Positions 41,101-44,615 of a stretch of 64,000 nt of DNA are shown here, one piece after another. This stretch comes from Haematobia irritans. Taxonomy: Eukaryota > Arthropoda > Insecta > Diptera > Muscidae. The notes under the pieces are model-generated. The model made no database searches. It worked only from the letters and a program-made list of their open reading frames with translations, and was not told the origin of the DNA. The position numbers and the translations under genes were made by a program. Where the stretch lies: NCBI RefSeq assembly GCF_050003625.1, contig NC_134397.1, forward strand, positions 224,316,537-224,380,536, read 5' to 3'. Within the stretch, counting starts at the first letter, position 1. Each line of letters begins with the position of its first letter.

Positions 41101-41350
41101 TTGGCATGAATTTGGACCCAAGAAAAATAGCCACAAAGGTATGTTGGGACCTAATTTACATCTCATCGTAGTTTTACTAGCTAGATTTAATATATTTATA
41201 TATTTTTCTACATTTTAGTCTGGAGTCCTTACACCAACATCTACAGGCTCTGCTGATAATACACCACCCGAAAGAAGTACCAATAATAAAATACAATTAG
41301 AGGAAATGTGGCTGGAGCATAAATGCAAATCAAAATTGATAGCATTGTAA
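5098..41350 (+). CDS. INPP5F: Sac-domain phosphatidylinositol 4-phosphatase INPP5F/Sac2 (whole gene, 11 coding exons)
   Basis: The exons join in frame at 5098-5194, 14246-14910, 14971-15265, 15334-15854, 15921-15991, 17417-17653, 17718-18034, 18100-18227, 20576-21243, 40994-41138 and 41219-41350. They total 3276 nt, or 1091 residues plus TAA; the human protein is about 1130. All junctions are GT-AG and every phase closes. The order is N-terminal Sac lobe, Sac catalytic domain with the CX5R(T) loop (CMDCLDRT, Cys at residue 461; human Cys458), hSac2 homology domain (about 550-770), Ser/Asn-rich tail, and a conserved C-terminal segment. In the family the enzyme removes the 4-phosphate from PI4P on early endosomes, and the hSac2 domain mediates dimerisation and targeting. 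The Drosophila counterpart should be CG7956 (from memory). Introns 1 (9 kb), 8 (2.3 kb) and 9 (19.8 kb) are swollen by transposons. The last two exons occur again at 53270-53626. Confidence 0.93.
5195..6283. other. INPP5F intron 1, first part: nothing recognised
   Basis: AT-rich intronic sequence after the exon 1 donor. No open frame with recognisable similarity and no clear repeat ends were seen. Confidence 0.5.
6284..6362 (-). repeat. tRNA-derived SINE fragment, 3' end with TTAGG-like tail
   Basis: On + it begins (GGTTA)n, then GTGGCAGACTCAT...GGCTCACTTAGACTATTCAGTCC. The complement of this segment is seen at 16380-16440, where it leads into CCTAACCTAACC. It is the tail end of the SINE whose tRNA-like head is at 9000-9185. 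Confidence 0.6.
6785..8719 (-). mobile_element. DINE-1/Helentron-like non-autonomous element, family 1
   Basis: Read on -, it starts TTTTTATACCCTCCACCA and has a GTCCGTCCGTCTG microsatellite block and a segment similar to the DINE-1 block with AAGTATATATATTC. A run of tandem units (about 153 bp) follows, then a 3' end with ATGTGGAGGGTACATAAGAT and the hairpin TTCGGCCTGGCCGAA. The two ends share an inverted TACCCTCCAC / GTGGAGGGTA motif. This matches the architecture described for DINE-1/HINE elements. It lacks coding capacity of its own; the open frames are translations of the tandem units. Confidence 0.75.
9000..9185 (-). repeat. tRNA-derived SINE, head region
   Basis: On - it reads GGAGCCACCGTGGTACATTG, then GCCCGCCTTGCATATACAGG and a B-box-like GGGTTCAAACCC (9120-9131 on +), a tRNA-like pol III promoter. 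Further on it carries the region with GTGGATTATCC and TGCTGGTGACATTTT. It is missing the distal part and tail. Confidence 0.6.
9186..10259. other. INPP5F intron 1: no recognised feature
   Basis: Short open frames (9328-9564 on +, 9945-10190 on -) show no recognisable motif. AT-rich single-copy-looking sequence. Confidence 0.45.
10260..10500 (-). pseudogene. Decayed mariner-type transposase C terminus
   Basis: The minus-strand reading near 10380-10480 gives FNNWFKRMQRYIDLNG, preceded by FRHLKMRLL. This resembles the C-terminal end of mariner/Tc1 transposases. Stops and frame changes are present and no TIR is identified. Confidence 0.45.
10540..12238 (+). repeat. 29-bp AT-rich tandem satellite array (left part)
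   Basis: Tandem units of 29 bp contain the palindrome TTTCTATAGAAA and the near-palindrome AAAATTTTGTCAAAATTTT. Roughly 45 units are present, degenerate toward the left edge, and interrupted at 10695-11063 by a TIR element. The same unit forms arrays at 13137-13522, 42655-44615 and 54931-56891, and a reversed patch at 18745-18975. Confidence 0.92.
10695..11063. mobile_element. MITE with GGCCGGTATGCACC terminal inverted repeats (copy 1)
   Basis: It begins AAGGCCGGTATGCACCTCTA and ends with the inverse, TAGAGGTGCATACCGTCCTT. No coding capacity. Inserted in the satellite array. A second, longer-TIR copy is at 13711-14121. The superfamily is not identifiable from the short flanks. Confidence 0.8.
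12239..13136 (+). mobile_element. Tc1/mariner element, DD41D type, internally deleted, inside the satellite
   Basis: The left end AGGGTGATTCTTTTGAGG is followed by the leader of a widespread insect Tc1/mariner element (recognised from memory). The coding part begins out of frame with the only upstream ATG (12351). A matching right TIR was not found before the array resumes, so the 3' end seems lost. Inserted into the 29-bp array. Confidence 0.8.
12362..13063 (+). pseudogene. DD41D transposase, catalytic domain only
   Basis: The open frame runs without a proper ATG through the DDE/D domain to a TAA at 13061-13063. Catalytic positions are visible in LFSDEAHFW, FQQDGATCH and SCDLTPLDYF; 41 residues separate the second and third Asp. 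The N-terminal helix-turn-helix DNA-binding half is missing because of an internal deletion between about 12355 and 12370. It is therefore not expected to be active. The C terminus (LNEIIFKK) looks complete. Confidence 0.85.
13137..13522 (+). repeat. 29-bp satellite array (right part)
   Basis: Continuation of the array at 10540-12238 on the other side of the mariner insertion, about 13 units. Confidence 0.9.
13711..14121. mobile_element. MITE with GGCCGGTATGCACC termini (copy 2, about 90-bp TIRs)
   Basis: The left end has AAGGCCGGTATGCACCTCTA, then CGGTAGC, AAGTCTACAACAA and GGGCTGTGTACACAAATTTT. The right end carries the inverse of all of these. The core is shared with 10695-11063. Probably TA-type target duplication, not certain. 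Confidence 0.82.
14246..14910 (+). CDS. INPP5F: INPP5F exon 2 (N-terminal Sac region with Ser-rich insert)
   Basis: The acceptor is TTTTTAG|GA and the donor AAAT|GTAAGT. The exon encodes residues 33-254. The start matches the Sac N-lobe (ECIGITHGIVGVI). A Ser/Thr/Asn-rich stretch follows at about 14450-14575, with no obvious counterpart in the human protein. The conserved block DSFYFCFDHDITNNLQRH then leads into DERFFWNMHMIEDLI. The upstream open frame continues before any ATG, so the exon boundary rests on the splice site and phase. The Ser-rich insert is probably a flexible surface loop. Confidence 0.92.
14971..15265 (+). CDS. INPP5F: INPP5F exon 3 (Sac domain core)
   Basis: The acceptor is CCCATTTTAG|GAC and the donor is in AGGG|GTAAGT. 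The exon encodes residues 255-352. It carries hallmark Sac-family sequence: WILPVIQGFVQVE, then SRRSRHRAGTRYKRRGVDENG, NYVETEQ, and RGSVPIYWSQPGYKYRP. These are nearly identical in spacing to vertebrate INPP5F. The intron after it is only 68 bp, usual for flies. Confidence 0.95.
15334..15854 (+). CDS. INPP5F: INPP5F exon 4 (catalytic P-loop CX5R)
   Basis: The exon encodes residues 353-526 and contains the active site. The nucleophilic Cys codon is 15657-15659 and the phosphate-binding Arg codon 15675-15677, within RVNCMDCLDRTNVVQ. Upstream is VYITFDFHDYCRGMRFENV, typical of the family. Downstream is the Sac motif WANNGDIISRQYAGTNALK. All key catalytic residues are present, so the enzyme should be active. 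The donor is TTAAG|GTATAG. Confidence 0.96.
15921..15991 (+). CDS. INPP5F: INPP5F exon 5 (end of Sac domain)
   Basis: A 71-nt exon after TTTTTTACAG. It encodes GDYTRTGERKISGMMKDGM and NSAN, with the final Arg codon split after CG (phase 2). Both candidate next exons, 16936 and 17417, begin with T and restore CGT, so this donor (CG|GTAAGT) serves two alternatives. Confidence 0.95.
16262..16440 (+). repeat. tRNA-derived SINE, 5'-truncated, with CCTAA tail
   Basis: Contains CACTCAGTGATAAGAGAGAA (repeated twice), then GACTGAATAGTCTAAGTGAG, GGGCTGCCACC and the tail TAACCTAACCTA. Same family as 6284-6362 and 9000-9185. It lies in the intron before alternative exon 6a. Confidence 0.65.
16936..17151 (+). 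CDS. INPP5F: Alternative exon 6a of INPP5F (probable mutually exclusive partner of exon 6)
   Basis: A strong pyrimidine tract and TAG acceptor precede 16936. Joined to exon 5 it reads R then FFIQNFADTFRQCMIDLMQG, clearly homologous to the start of exon 6 (YYLARFKDSYRQATIDLMLG). A donor AAG|GTGGTG at 17152 would make it 216 nt with phase 2 in and 2 out, the same phases as exon 6 (237 nt). It could therefore replace exon 6 and join exon 7 in frame. If the donor is not used, the frame runs to a TGA at 17315-17317. That would give a truncated protein of about 676 residues ending in a hydrophobic stretch (MPFITLCFMLSM...FFWFYYF). The FADTFRQ form also recalls the equivalent segment of Sac1. It might instead be a rarely used relic. 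Confidence 0.62.
17417..17653 (+). CDS. INPP5F: INPP5F exon 6 (start of hSac2 domain)
   Basis: The acceptor is GAATTTGCAG and the donor CCAGG|GTATGT. The exon encodes residues 550-628. YYLARFKDSYRQATIDLMLG matches the vertebrate segment directly after NSANR. An Asp/Glu/Ala-rich linker follows, then LLVEDCRKLLLGSAQYPIGA and the WGLIDADP motif that opens the hSac2 domain. Phase 2 on both sides. Confidence 0.93.
17718..18034 (+). CDS. INPP5F: INPP5F exon 7 (hSac2 domain)
   Basis: The exon encodes residues 629-734. VDSILLLTDESYIVAEYDSH, then DKIVRFEKVLLENIVMIELG and YFHMFRSANIRFFNN follow the order of the vertebrate hSac2 (PH-like) domain. The acceptor is TTTTATAG|ATC and the donor TCCG|GTAAGC. 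Confidence 0.94.
18100..18227 (+). CDS. INPP5F: INPP5F exon 8 (end of hSac2 domain)
   Basis: The exon encodes residues 735-777, including SMQSIVEMFRIALDTVGNDA, matching the helix that closes the hSac2 domain. The donor is CCCAAG|GTAAGG, phase 0. Intron 8 starts with long A runs and then a DINE-like element, and ends at 20575. Confidence 0.92.
18291..20241 (-). mobile_element. DINE-1/Helentron-like element in INPP5F intron 8 (family 1, composite)
   Basis: Two partial 3' ends (18291-18490 and 18493-18700, each with the GGCCAGGCCGAA hairpin motif on +) are followed by a reversed satellite patch. A long run of 153-bp units and the terminal block ATTTCAACAGACGG...TATGGTGGAGGGTATAAAA then follow. 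This is a nested or rearranged element. The unit region gives a 179-residue open frame (19239-19778) that I regard as non-genic. Confidence 0.72.
18745..18975 (-). repeat. 29-bp satellite patch, reversed orientation
   Basis: About eight units of TTCTATAGAAATAAAATTTT...GAC type, the reverse complement of the unit at 10540. Sits between a DINE 3' end and DINE tandem units. Confidence 0.85.
20576..21243 (+). CDS. INPP5F: INPP5F exon 9 (Ser/Asn-rich tail)
   Basis: The acceptor is TTTTTTTTCAG|GGT. The exon encodes residues 778-999, a low-complexity tail rich in Ser, Asn, Thr and acidic patches (SDSEENDSSIFEPDVDSDTD). It resembles the poorly conserved acidic/Ser tail of vertebrate INPP5F. The donor AAG|GTCGGT at 21244 is non-ideal but is the one that gives the right phase for the exon at 40994. 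Without splicing the frame ends five codons later at a TGA (21260-21262), so a shorter isoform is possible. Confidence 0.85.
21263..21640. other. Start of INPP5F intron 9, nothing recognised
   Basis: No gene or clear repeat boundary. If the 21244 donor is skipped, this would be 3' UTR; no AATAAA was seen. Confidence 0.4.
21640..23110 (-). mobile_element. Ty1/copia retrotransposon, internally deleted relic
   Basis: Read on -, Gag-type sequence (WEKQAAIHEMQSEISIHMLQ, around 22590-22680 on +) is followed by a protease region and then directly by the end of RNase H. The reverse transcriptase and integrase are absent. LTRs were not located with confidence. Frameshifts occur in the Gag part. Confidence 0.75.
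21808..22335 (-). pseudogene. Copia protease fused to RNase H end by deletion
   Basis: The 175-residue frame contains the copia protease signature WIVDTGAYEHMT (about 22130-22170 on +), followed by VLHAPSLKVIIFSATRAMDKG. After CKFICCGQIVAIEY it jumps to HKRTKHIDVKYHFIRE, which in intact copia elements lies near the end of RNase H. One deletion of most of pol explains this. Confidence 0.8.
23240..23420 (-). pseudogene. Mariner (DD34D-like) transposase C-terminal fragment
   Basis: The minus-strand reading gives DWAPSDYHLFTSMVHALDEQ and HFDSYEEFENWVSEW, then in another frame KGVENNGQYF and a stop. APSDYHLF carries the third catalytic Asp of mariner transposases. Frame change and internal deletion present; TIRs not found. 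Confidence 0.75.
23436..24199. other. Intron 9: no recognised feature
   Basis: AT-rich, no supported open frame. Confidence 0.4.
24200..24563 (-). pseudogene. Decayed transposase-like relic (FIMDAPARS motif)
   Basis: Minus-strand frames give FDVNTDG...KVLFVGAYEG and, in a second frame, VVELKEFISDGIYIGDKFYS followed by LKVRSFIMDAPARS. This combination occurs in a large family of transposase-like proteins in invertebrate genomes. The exact superfamily is uncertain. Broken by frameshifts. Confidence 0.4.
24564..24602 (-). repeat. LTR-end fragment matching 27012-27050
   Basis: TGTACAATGACTCCTAATTG and the following 18 bp match the LTR edge at 27012 with two differences, then diverge. Probably a remnant of the second LTR of the tRNA-Trp-primed element. 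Confidence 0.55.
24661..26318 (-). mobile_element. Non-LTR retrotransposon (Jockey-like), 5'-truncated
   Basis: The poly-A tail appears as the T run at 24661-24676 on +. On - the RT domain occupies 26300-25690, followed by the thumb/C-terminal part to 25151 and a 3' UTR. The 5' end stops just upstream of the YRPISLLPSLG motif. Confidence 0.8.
25151..26300 (-). pseudogene. Non-LTR reverse transcriptase with one in-frame stop
   Basis: RT motifs in order: YRPISLLPSLG (other frame marks shadowed), LDFAKAFDSVWH, GVPQGSLLAPMLYNIFVSDI and the catalytic YADDVLIAY (about 25780-25800 on +). The C-terminal part has YLGVIYDSRLDF and VIRPIVSYAFCSW. A TAG at 25694-25696 interrupts an otherwise continuous frame. 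The endonuclease domain and ORF1 are missing. Confidence 0.85.
26319..26990 (-). other. Unrecognised TE-internal sequence with a 141-codon frame (26176-26601)
   Basis: A minus-strand frame begins MEYSFKTFYHLGSLVKIKTG. I do not recognise it; its last third reads through LINE sequence in another frame. It lies just inside the PBS at 26991 and may be the start of the internal region of the LTR element. Confidence 0.35.
26991..27008 (-). promoter_or_regulatory. Retroelement primer-binding site, tRNA-Trp type
   Basis: ATCACGTCGGGGTCACCA on + equals the 3' end (with CCA) of a eukaryotic tRNA-Trp as I recall it. On - this gives an 18-nt PBS three bases downstream of the LTR edge at 27012. Confidence 0.7.
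27012..27295 (-). repeat. 5' LTR of the tRNA-Trp-primed element (larger part)
   Basis: On - it ends ...TTGTACA next to the PBS. The LTR is cut at 27295 by the gypsy insertion and seems to resume at 33465-33479, where it would begin TGTTCATATG. That gives an LTR of about 299 bp with TG...CA ends. Confidence 0.6.
27292..27295. repeat. Gypsy target-site duplication (left), CGCG
   Basis: CGCG directly abuts the LTR at 27296 and is repeated at 33461-33464. The alternating pyrimidine-purine pattern fits errantivirus-type integration. Confidence 0.8.
27296..27577 (-). repeat. Gypsy 3' LTR (282 bp)
   Basis: Identical by eye to 33179-33460. The env frame ends inside it at 27466. Confidence 0.93.
27466..28530 (-). 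CDS. env: Gypsy env-like ORF3
   Basis: An intact 354-codon frame from an ATG at 28528-28530. A hydrophobic N-terminal leader (residues 1-17) suggests a signal peptide. Several Asn/Cys residues lie in the middle, and a single hydrophobic anchor near residues 275-295 precedes a basic tail, the typical Env layout of errantiviruses. It overlaps the end of the integrase frame by about 70 bp and ends within the 3' LTR. It is shorter than the usual 400-500 residues and I see no clear RxxR-type furin site. Function not shown by sequence. Confidence 0.72.
   Translation of the reverse strand: MILSITTPLTLASLTITPIQTHNNDIISRLTYNDQLLKLQFLENKVDEILENIASAKYNTLHPSILTAEEINKYEIDFLKIKLCRLGLMIYNDSLILAIKLPTRTIQSTQYTIIPITNKDHYKIDASTEKVLKIMDKMYTYEENKMINELTETSHCIYLKNCKTVYDLSKRIEQIHENMIVIQNIDINIARQNCISNFEYKNSSQNMLITFENCTISLMKKTFTNRKYMYIEQITIDDSNTPNEFPKQITFKEIELQQIENIKEIKELRYQCTIMYSIIPIAITATLVYVLYLQCKQKNIKIQIKNRIQENSSTREGGVTYPHIRMCTSHPIVAGKNNDVSIIMQKYLNRAMDQ
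27578..27590 (-). promoter_or_regulatory. Gypsy polypurine tract
   Basis: CAAGGGAGGGAGG on - directly precedes the 3' LTR, the usual site for plus-strand priming. Confidence 0.8.
28463..29090 (-). pseudogene. pol: Gypsy integrase C-terminal portion (frame-broken pol)
   Basis: The frame contains the second Asp (FVFDNEF) and the Glu (SDAERLNNTL) of the DDE integrase core, and then NNNYHSAIGCTPFEA, typical of gypsy integrases. The first ATG in frame is at 28846. The frame is lost near 29085-29095, in a short T/A homopolymer, relative to the preceding core segment. Confidence 0.78.
29091..29350 (-). pseudogene. pol: Gypsy integrase N-terminal zinc-binding and first-Asp segment
   Basis: The third frame on - holds an HKNECCHC / CDICSGGKY zinc-binding pattern and the first catalytic Asp region. 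It is bounded by frame breaks near 29345 (A6 run) and 29090. Confidence 0.65.
29319..30760 (-). pseudogene. pol: Gypsy reverse transcriptase C-terminal half and RNase H
   Basis: Starts within RT just after the frame break near 30757-30764. It shows MPFGLKNAPSTFQRLM, the YMDDILIF active site (about 30615-30635 on +), FLGHLLTAKG, then RNase H (KITSDASNFAIGAVLSQEG, YATIEKELLAIVWAVKYFRP, LESDHQPLKWLM). A linker leads to integrase. The protein frame ends at 29319 after a second break in an A run. Confidence 0.88.
30701..32836 (-). CDS. gag-pol: Gypsy Gag-protease-RT N-terminal frame
   Basis: The ATG at 32834-32836 (MSRQEEFDSNRN) is the first proper start. Gag occupies about residues 1-250, with a Gln-rich coiled segment near the N terminus. 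A long Gln/Asn-rich tandem repeat spacer (31800-32110 on +) stands where other families have zinc knuckles. The aspartic protease motif VRCLVDTGSTTSIL is near 31600-31630. RT begins with IDYRKLNEFTVDDKYPIPNL and ends when the frame breaks in an A7 run near 30760. Gag and protease share one frame here, without an obvious frameshift site between them. Confidence 0.85.
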   Translation of the reverse strand: MSRQEEFDSNRNLSEENGIQQMAEVIRRQESIINQLQLQMQQQSQQQPQQVQQWDQEQLCLSPKDILTQFRQLKPLDEDHSTVAFISAVESIISLCPKNNNNFLRLATSIIINEKILAATGNYVRELGPDATWDQIKTKLIDFNRPKMTYGDIFNNCRQVKVRTLRELFNFFEKAKYDLSQVSLFDVTRPVMYEPSRVDKDLVNVLIEKIDIPLRSHIDQHSSLNEVIRRYTQIGALDDPRAIHYKHKIKQQNNNYQQKINQQNNNYQHETNYDTYNTNQQYNNYQQKITQQKNNHQHKTSYNTYNTSQQKHNYQYNTNQQKPTQTNSMNIQQRNTYIPRQGSNQTRNSYMSVDSSTISRPVYMEVDTIEEEKVETNNEVNFFDIASRAKLPIISLTIGKQKVRCLVDTGSTTSILKQGILKEDYPMTRIKSPWIYRTLNGTKEIKYVIVTPFPKELKCEGNLQWKIIDFSNKNFFGIIGQNFLIPFKAKINTEVGFVELLNQKLYFEEYIYPEYMNNICTLETIEHKNREKFDLSHLNKEETLQTTKLLNEFKDLFFKEGDNLSATHKVFHEIVTTIDKPIYAKMYRYPQIHESEINRQIEEMLNQNIIQKSNSQYNSPLWIVEKKMDNSGIKKYRIVIDYRKLNEFTVDDKYPIPNLNSLLDRLGRAQYFTTLDLAKGFHQILIREEDRKKQPSQLLPVIMSLFECLSG
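33166..33179 (-). promoter_or_regulatory. Gypsy primer-binding site, tRNA-Ser type
   Basis: TGGCGCAGTCACGG on - adjoins the 5' LTR. TGGCGCAGTC is the PBS start of the 17.6/297 group (from memory). Confidence 0.8.
33179..33460 (-). repeat. Gypsy 5' LTR (282 bp)
   Basis: Pairs with 27296-27577; no difference seen by eye. Target duplication CGCG follows at 33461-33464. Confidence 0.93.
33465..33479 (-). repeat. Outer end of the split tRNA-Trp-type LTR
   Basis: Read on -, TGTTCATATGCGTGA supplies a TG start for the LTR interrupted at 27295. Inferred from TG...CA logic; no second full LTR is available to confirm it. Confidence 0.4.
33770..34480 (-). pseudogene. Non-LTR RT relic, split by a MITE
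   Basis: Minus-strand fragments FADDDVLFYP (33810-33880 on +), LGVPQWSGLGP (33900-33950) and DFTKTFVDHNIL (34330-34370) are RT motifs in the right order. The 251-bp TIR element at 33970-34220 sits between them. Many frame changes. Confidence 0.65.
33970..34220. mobile_element. 251-bp TIR element (MITE)
   Basis: Perfect 26-bp terminal inverted repeats start CGCTTTACAGACTATCAGTT and end with the inverse (...CTGTAAAGCG). The interior has secondary inverted repeats. Related, incomplete copies are at 4225-4445 and 62346-62475. A target duplication could not be assigned. Confidence 0.8.
34481..35252. other. Intron 9: no recognised feature apart from a TA-rich run
   Basis: A TATATA-rich stretch lies at 34683-34725. 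A 60-codon Lys/Glu-rich minus frame (34702-34884) is not recognised. Confidence 0.35.
35253..35441 (-). pseudogene. Small RT relic (non-LTR)
   Basis: The reading MPQCSILAAHLYNIYVYNEL resembles the GVPQGSVLGPxLYxIYxNDL motif of LINE reverse transcriptases. Only about 60 codons remain. Confidence 0.5.
35442..37299. other. Intron 9: AT-rich, no recognised feature
   Basis: No supported open frame. Ends at the left boundary of the 12.28-kb tandem segment. Confidence 0.4.
37322..38141 (-). pseudogene. hAT transposase C-terminal relic (copy 1)
   Basis: The minus frame 38141-37791 (LEPVHVASQMAQEQLFYSDY...) and the downstream PFEFWEAKKVNYPYLYTLAK are followed in a shifted frame by ERAFSALKLVLSDIRSNLSV and ENLEKK. 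These belong to the hAT dimerisation domain. Frameshifts near 37400 and in the middle make it inactive. No TIRs seen. Confidence 0.72.
38313..40056 (-). mobile_element. DINE-1/Helentron-like element, family 2 (copy 1)
   Basis: The + strand starts AAGTATATACAGCAGTAAGT with the hairpin TCGGCCGGGCCGA and an inverted motif TACCCACCACCAT. Tandem 153-bp units follow (each with ATCGGGAGATCGGTCTATAT and TTTCCAATTTCAGGCAAATT). It ends with CAGACAGACAGACAGACG, CTGATCAAGAATATATATAC and ATGGTGGTGGGTATAAAAA. It is closer to Drosophila DINE-1 in the GATCAAGAATATATATAC block than family 1. Confidence 0.78.
40057..40993. other. End of INPP5F intron 9
   Basis: Non-coding. Contains a hairpin CCTGTAAATGG/CCATTTACAGG at 40388-40415 and an (ATT)n microsatellite at about 40777-40800. 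The same sequence recurs at 52333-53269. Confidence 0.5.
40994..41138 (+). CDS. INPP5F: INPP5F exon 10 (C-terminal conserved segment, copy 1)
   Basis: The acceptor is CATCAATTTAG|ATC and the donor ACAAAG|GTATGT. With exon 9 it completes AGA and reads SMSPKDLKLPIEAGKLKQLK, then SPLSKIAKGVQNIGMNLDPR. The SKIAKGVQNIGMN core resembles the amphipathic segment near the C terminus of vertebrate INPP5F. It lies 19.8 kb from exon 9. An identical copy is at 53270-53414. Confidence 0.82.
41219..41350 (+). CDS. INPP5F: INPP5F exon 11 (stop codon, copy 1)
   Basis: The acceptor is ACATTTTAG|TCT. The exon encodes residues 1049-1091, a Thr/Ser linker then QLEEMWLEHKCKSKLIAL and TAA at 41348-41350. The ending aligns in position and character with the human C terminus (LKKMF.QC.TRIIQI, from memory). 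No canonical AATAAA is obvious within the next 250 bp. Confidence 0.84.
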   Translation, partial: SGVLTPTSTGSADNTPPERSTNNKIQLEEMWLEHKCKSKLIAL

Positions 41351-42654
41351 AATGTACAAGAGTTTTTGGTTTATTTTATGCATTAACAACAGCACTTGGG
41401 ACATTTTTCGACAAATTGAACTAATGTTTTTTGAAATACGTAAAACACGACTAATTTATGCGATATACAGTCGTCAGCCTTATTTTAACTTACCAAAAAG
41501 TTATTACATTTGTAATATTAGAACTTTGAATTTTGCTATAATATTGTTTTCTGAAAATAAGCAAAAAATGTTAAAATACTTCCAATATTTTTAAACGTTT
41601 GTCGCCTCTGTGTATTTCGCTTATATAAATAACAAATACGGCCGAAAGTTCGGTCAGGGGCCAAATCATCGCAGACGAAATCGAGTACTTCATCATCGTA
41701 ATGTAGTTTACGCGGATCATCGCAGTCGTTATCGAATTGTTTCTACCCGAAGTTGAACACGACAGGTAGCATTCTATCGAAAACGAAGTACGTAGAGATC
41801 TTTTAACGGGAAAAAGGTAAAAAAACAAGAAGTGGGTGAAAATGTAAGTAATATTCTATTTTGGCAAAATGCATTTTAGAAAATATAATATTAGTTGCGT
41901 TTAGGGAAACGGATAAATGAAAGGAATGCTCAGTAGCCGCTTAAAAAAAACGTATTTTTTCAAGAACATATTTAAAGCTTATTTTGGCAGACGAAAACGT
42001 CTTTTAAATCTATGGATGTTAAAAACACAATTAATTAAAAGCACTCCAAAATAGAATCACTCTACTTCAGGCAATGCTAAAGGACGAATATTTTTCCTTA
42101 TTAATGCCACTTTGTACTCATCCTCTGTATCCGATTCATATTACATTTTAACATTATTTATATTTTAACACACAAAAACAATTACATTTCTCAGAAATAT
42201 CATATTTTGATCACAAAAACTTATTCTAAAATTGTCTTTCGCTTCCAATTTCTTATTACACATGTTTAAAAAAGTAGTAGTAAAAAAAGTAGTAGACAAA
42301 ATAAATTACGATCGAATGCGGTGATTTGGTCCCAGGTCGAATCCTTATGTATCTTCCACCATGGATTGCGTCCAAAGTTCCACTAAACTGTCATCCACAA
42401 TCGAATTAGTGTGTAAATATAACCCTAGCGAATATGCGGTACGCGAAACATTTTTTCCTCGACAAGTACAATAAGCTTGTCGGCAACATTTTCATCTTTT
42501 CTTGTTTTCGTGTGTTTTTGATATCAATATAATAGTGTGATCTTTTAATATTTAATATTGAATAAAAACATTAAAAAATATGATAAGCGCCAAGGAATTG
42601 GAATAGATTTTAGTGTGTGTGAATATAACTATAGCGATAGGTGAACACTTGTAA
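41351..42654. other. Downstream of INPP5F (3' UTR and intergenic); DINE fragments
   Basis: Probable 3' UTR at the start. A short ACGGCCGAAAGTTCGGTCAG at 41638 and a DINE 3'-end relic at about 42315-42410 (TCTTCCACCATGGATTGCGT) are present. No gene recognised. Repeated at 53627-54930. Confidence 0.45.
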
Positions 42655-44615
42655 AAAAATTTTATTTCTATAGAGAATTTTGTCAAAATTTTATTTCCAT
42701 AGAAAATTTTGTCACATTTTTATTTCTATAGAAAATTTTGTCAAAATTTTATTTTTATAGAAAATTTTGTCAACATTTTATTTCTATAGAAAATTTTGTC
42801 AACATTTTATTTCTATAGAAAATTTTGTCAAAATTTTATTTCTATAGAAAATTTTGTCAAATTTTTATTTCTATAGAAAATTTTGTCAAAATTTTATTTC
42901 TATAAAAATTTTTTTCAAAATTTTATTTTTATAGAAAATTTTGTCAAAATTTTATTTTTATGGAAAATTTTGTTAAAATTTTATTTTTATAGAAAATTTT
43001 GTCAACATGTTATTTTTATAGAAAATTTTAACAATTTTTTTTTTCTATAGAAAATGTTGTCAAAATTTTATTTCTATAGAAAATTTTGTCAAAATTTTAT
43101 TTCTATAGAAAATTTTGTCAAAATTTTATTTCTATAGAAAATTTTGTCAAAATTTTATTTCTATAGAAAATTTTGTCAAAATTTTATTTCTATAGAAAAT
43201 TTTGTCAAAATATTATTTTTATAGAACAGTTTGTCAAAATATTATTTTTATAGAACAGTTTGTCAAAATTTTATTTTTATAGAAAATTGTGGTAAAAATT
43301 TTATTTTTATAGAAAATTTTGTCAACATTTTATTTTTATGGAAAATTTTGTCAAATTTTTATTTTTATAGGAAATTTTGTCAAAATTTTATTTCTATAGA
43401 AAATTTTGTCAAAATTTTATTTCTATAAAAATTTTGTCAAAATATTATTTTTATAGAACAGTTTGTCAAAATATTATTTTTATAGAACAGTTTGTCAAAA
43501 TTTTATTTTTATAGAAAATTGTGGTAAAAATTTTGTCAACATTTTATTTTTATGGAAAATTTTGTCAAATTTTTATTTTTATAGGAAATTTTGTAAAAAT
43601 TTTATTTCTATAGAAAATTTTGTCAACATTTTATTTCTATAGAAAATTTTGTCAACATTTTATTTCTATAGAAAATTTTGTCAAAATTTTATTTCTATAG
43701 AAAATTTTGTCAAATTTTTATTTCTATAGAAAATTTTGTCAAAATTTTATTTCTATAAAAATTTTTTTCAAAATTTTATTTTTATAGAAAAGTTTGTCAA
43801 AATTTTATTTTTATAGAAAATTTTGTCAAAATTTTATTTTTATGGAAAATTTTGTCAAAATTTTATTTTTATGGAAAATTTTGTCAAAATTTTATTTTTA
43901 TAAAAAATTTTGTCAACATTTTATTTTTATGGAAAATTTTGTCAAAATTTTTTCTATTTCTAAGAAAATTTTGTCAAAATTTTATTTCTATAGAAAATTT
44001 TGTCAAAATTGTATTTCTATAGAAAATTTTGTCAAAATTTTATTTTATAGAACAGTTTGTCAAAATTTAATTTTTATAGAAAATTGTGGTAAAAATTTTA
44101 TTTTTATAGAAAATTTTGTCAAAATTTTATTTTTATAGCAAATTTTGTCAAAATTTTATTTTTATAGCAAATTTTGTCAAAATTTTATTTTTATGAAAAA
44201 TTTTGTCAAAATTTTATTTCTATAGAAAATTTTGTCAAATTTTTTTCTATTTCTATAGAAAATTTTGTCAAAATTTTATTTCTGTAGAAAATTTTGTCGA
44301 AATTTTATTGCTGTAGAAAATTTTGTCGAATTTTTATTGCTATGGAAAATTTTGTCAAAATTTTATTTCAATAGAAAATTTTGTCAACATTTTATTTCTA
44401 TAGAAAATTTTGTCAAAATTTTATTTCTATAGAAAATTTTATCAAATTTTTTTCTATAGAAAATTTTGTCAAAATGTTATTTCTATAGAAAATTTTGTCA
44501 AAATGTTATTTCTATAGAAAATTTTGTCAAAATTTTATTTCTATAGAAAATTTTGTCAAAATTTTATTTCTGTAGAAAAATTTGTCGAAATTTTATTTCT
44601 ATGGAAAATTTGTGA
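42655..44615 (+). repeat. 29-bp satellite array (tandem copy 1)
   Basis: About 67 units of the TTTCTATAGAAA / AAAATTTTGTCAAAATTTT repeat, including internal higher-order repetition (43195-43345 resembles 43432-43560). Because 29 is not a multiple of 3 and the + strand has no stops in the unit, it yields spurious frames such as 43794-44138. Confidence 0.94.

Noticed and set aside
43794..44138. 114-codon open frame rich in Phe/Tyr (and its copy at 56070-56414)
   Set aside because: Translation of the 29-bp satellite; every frame of the + strand is open, and the pattern repeats every 29 residues.
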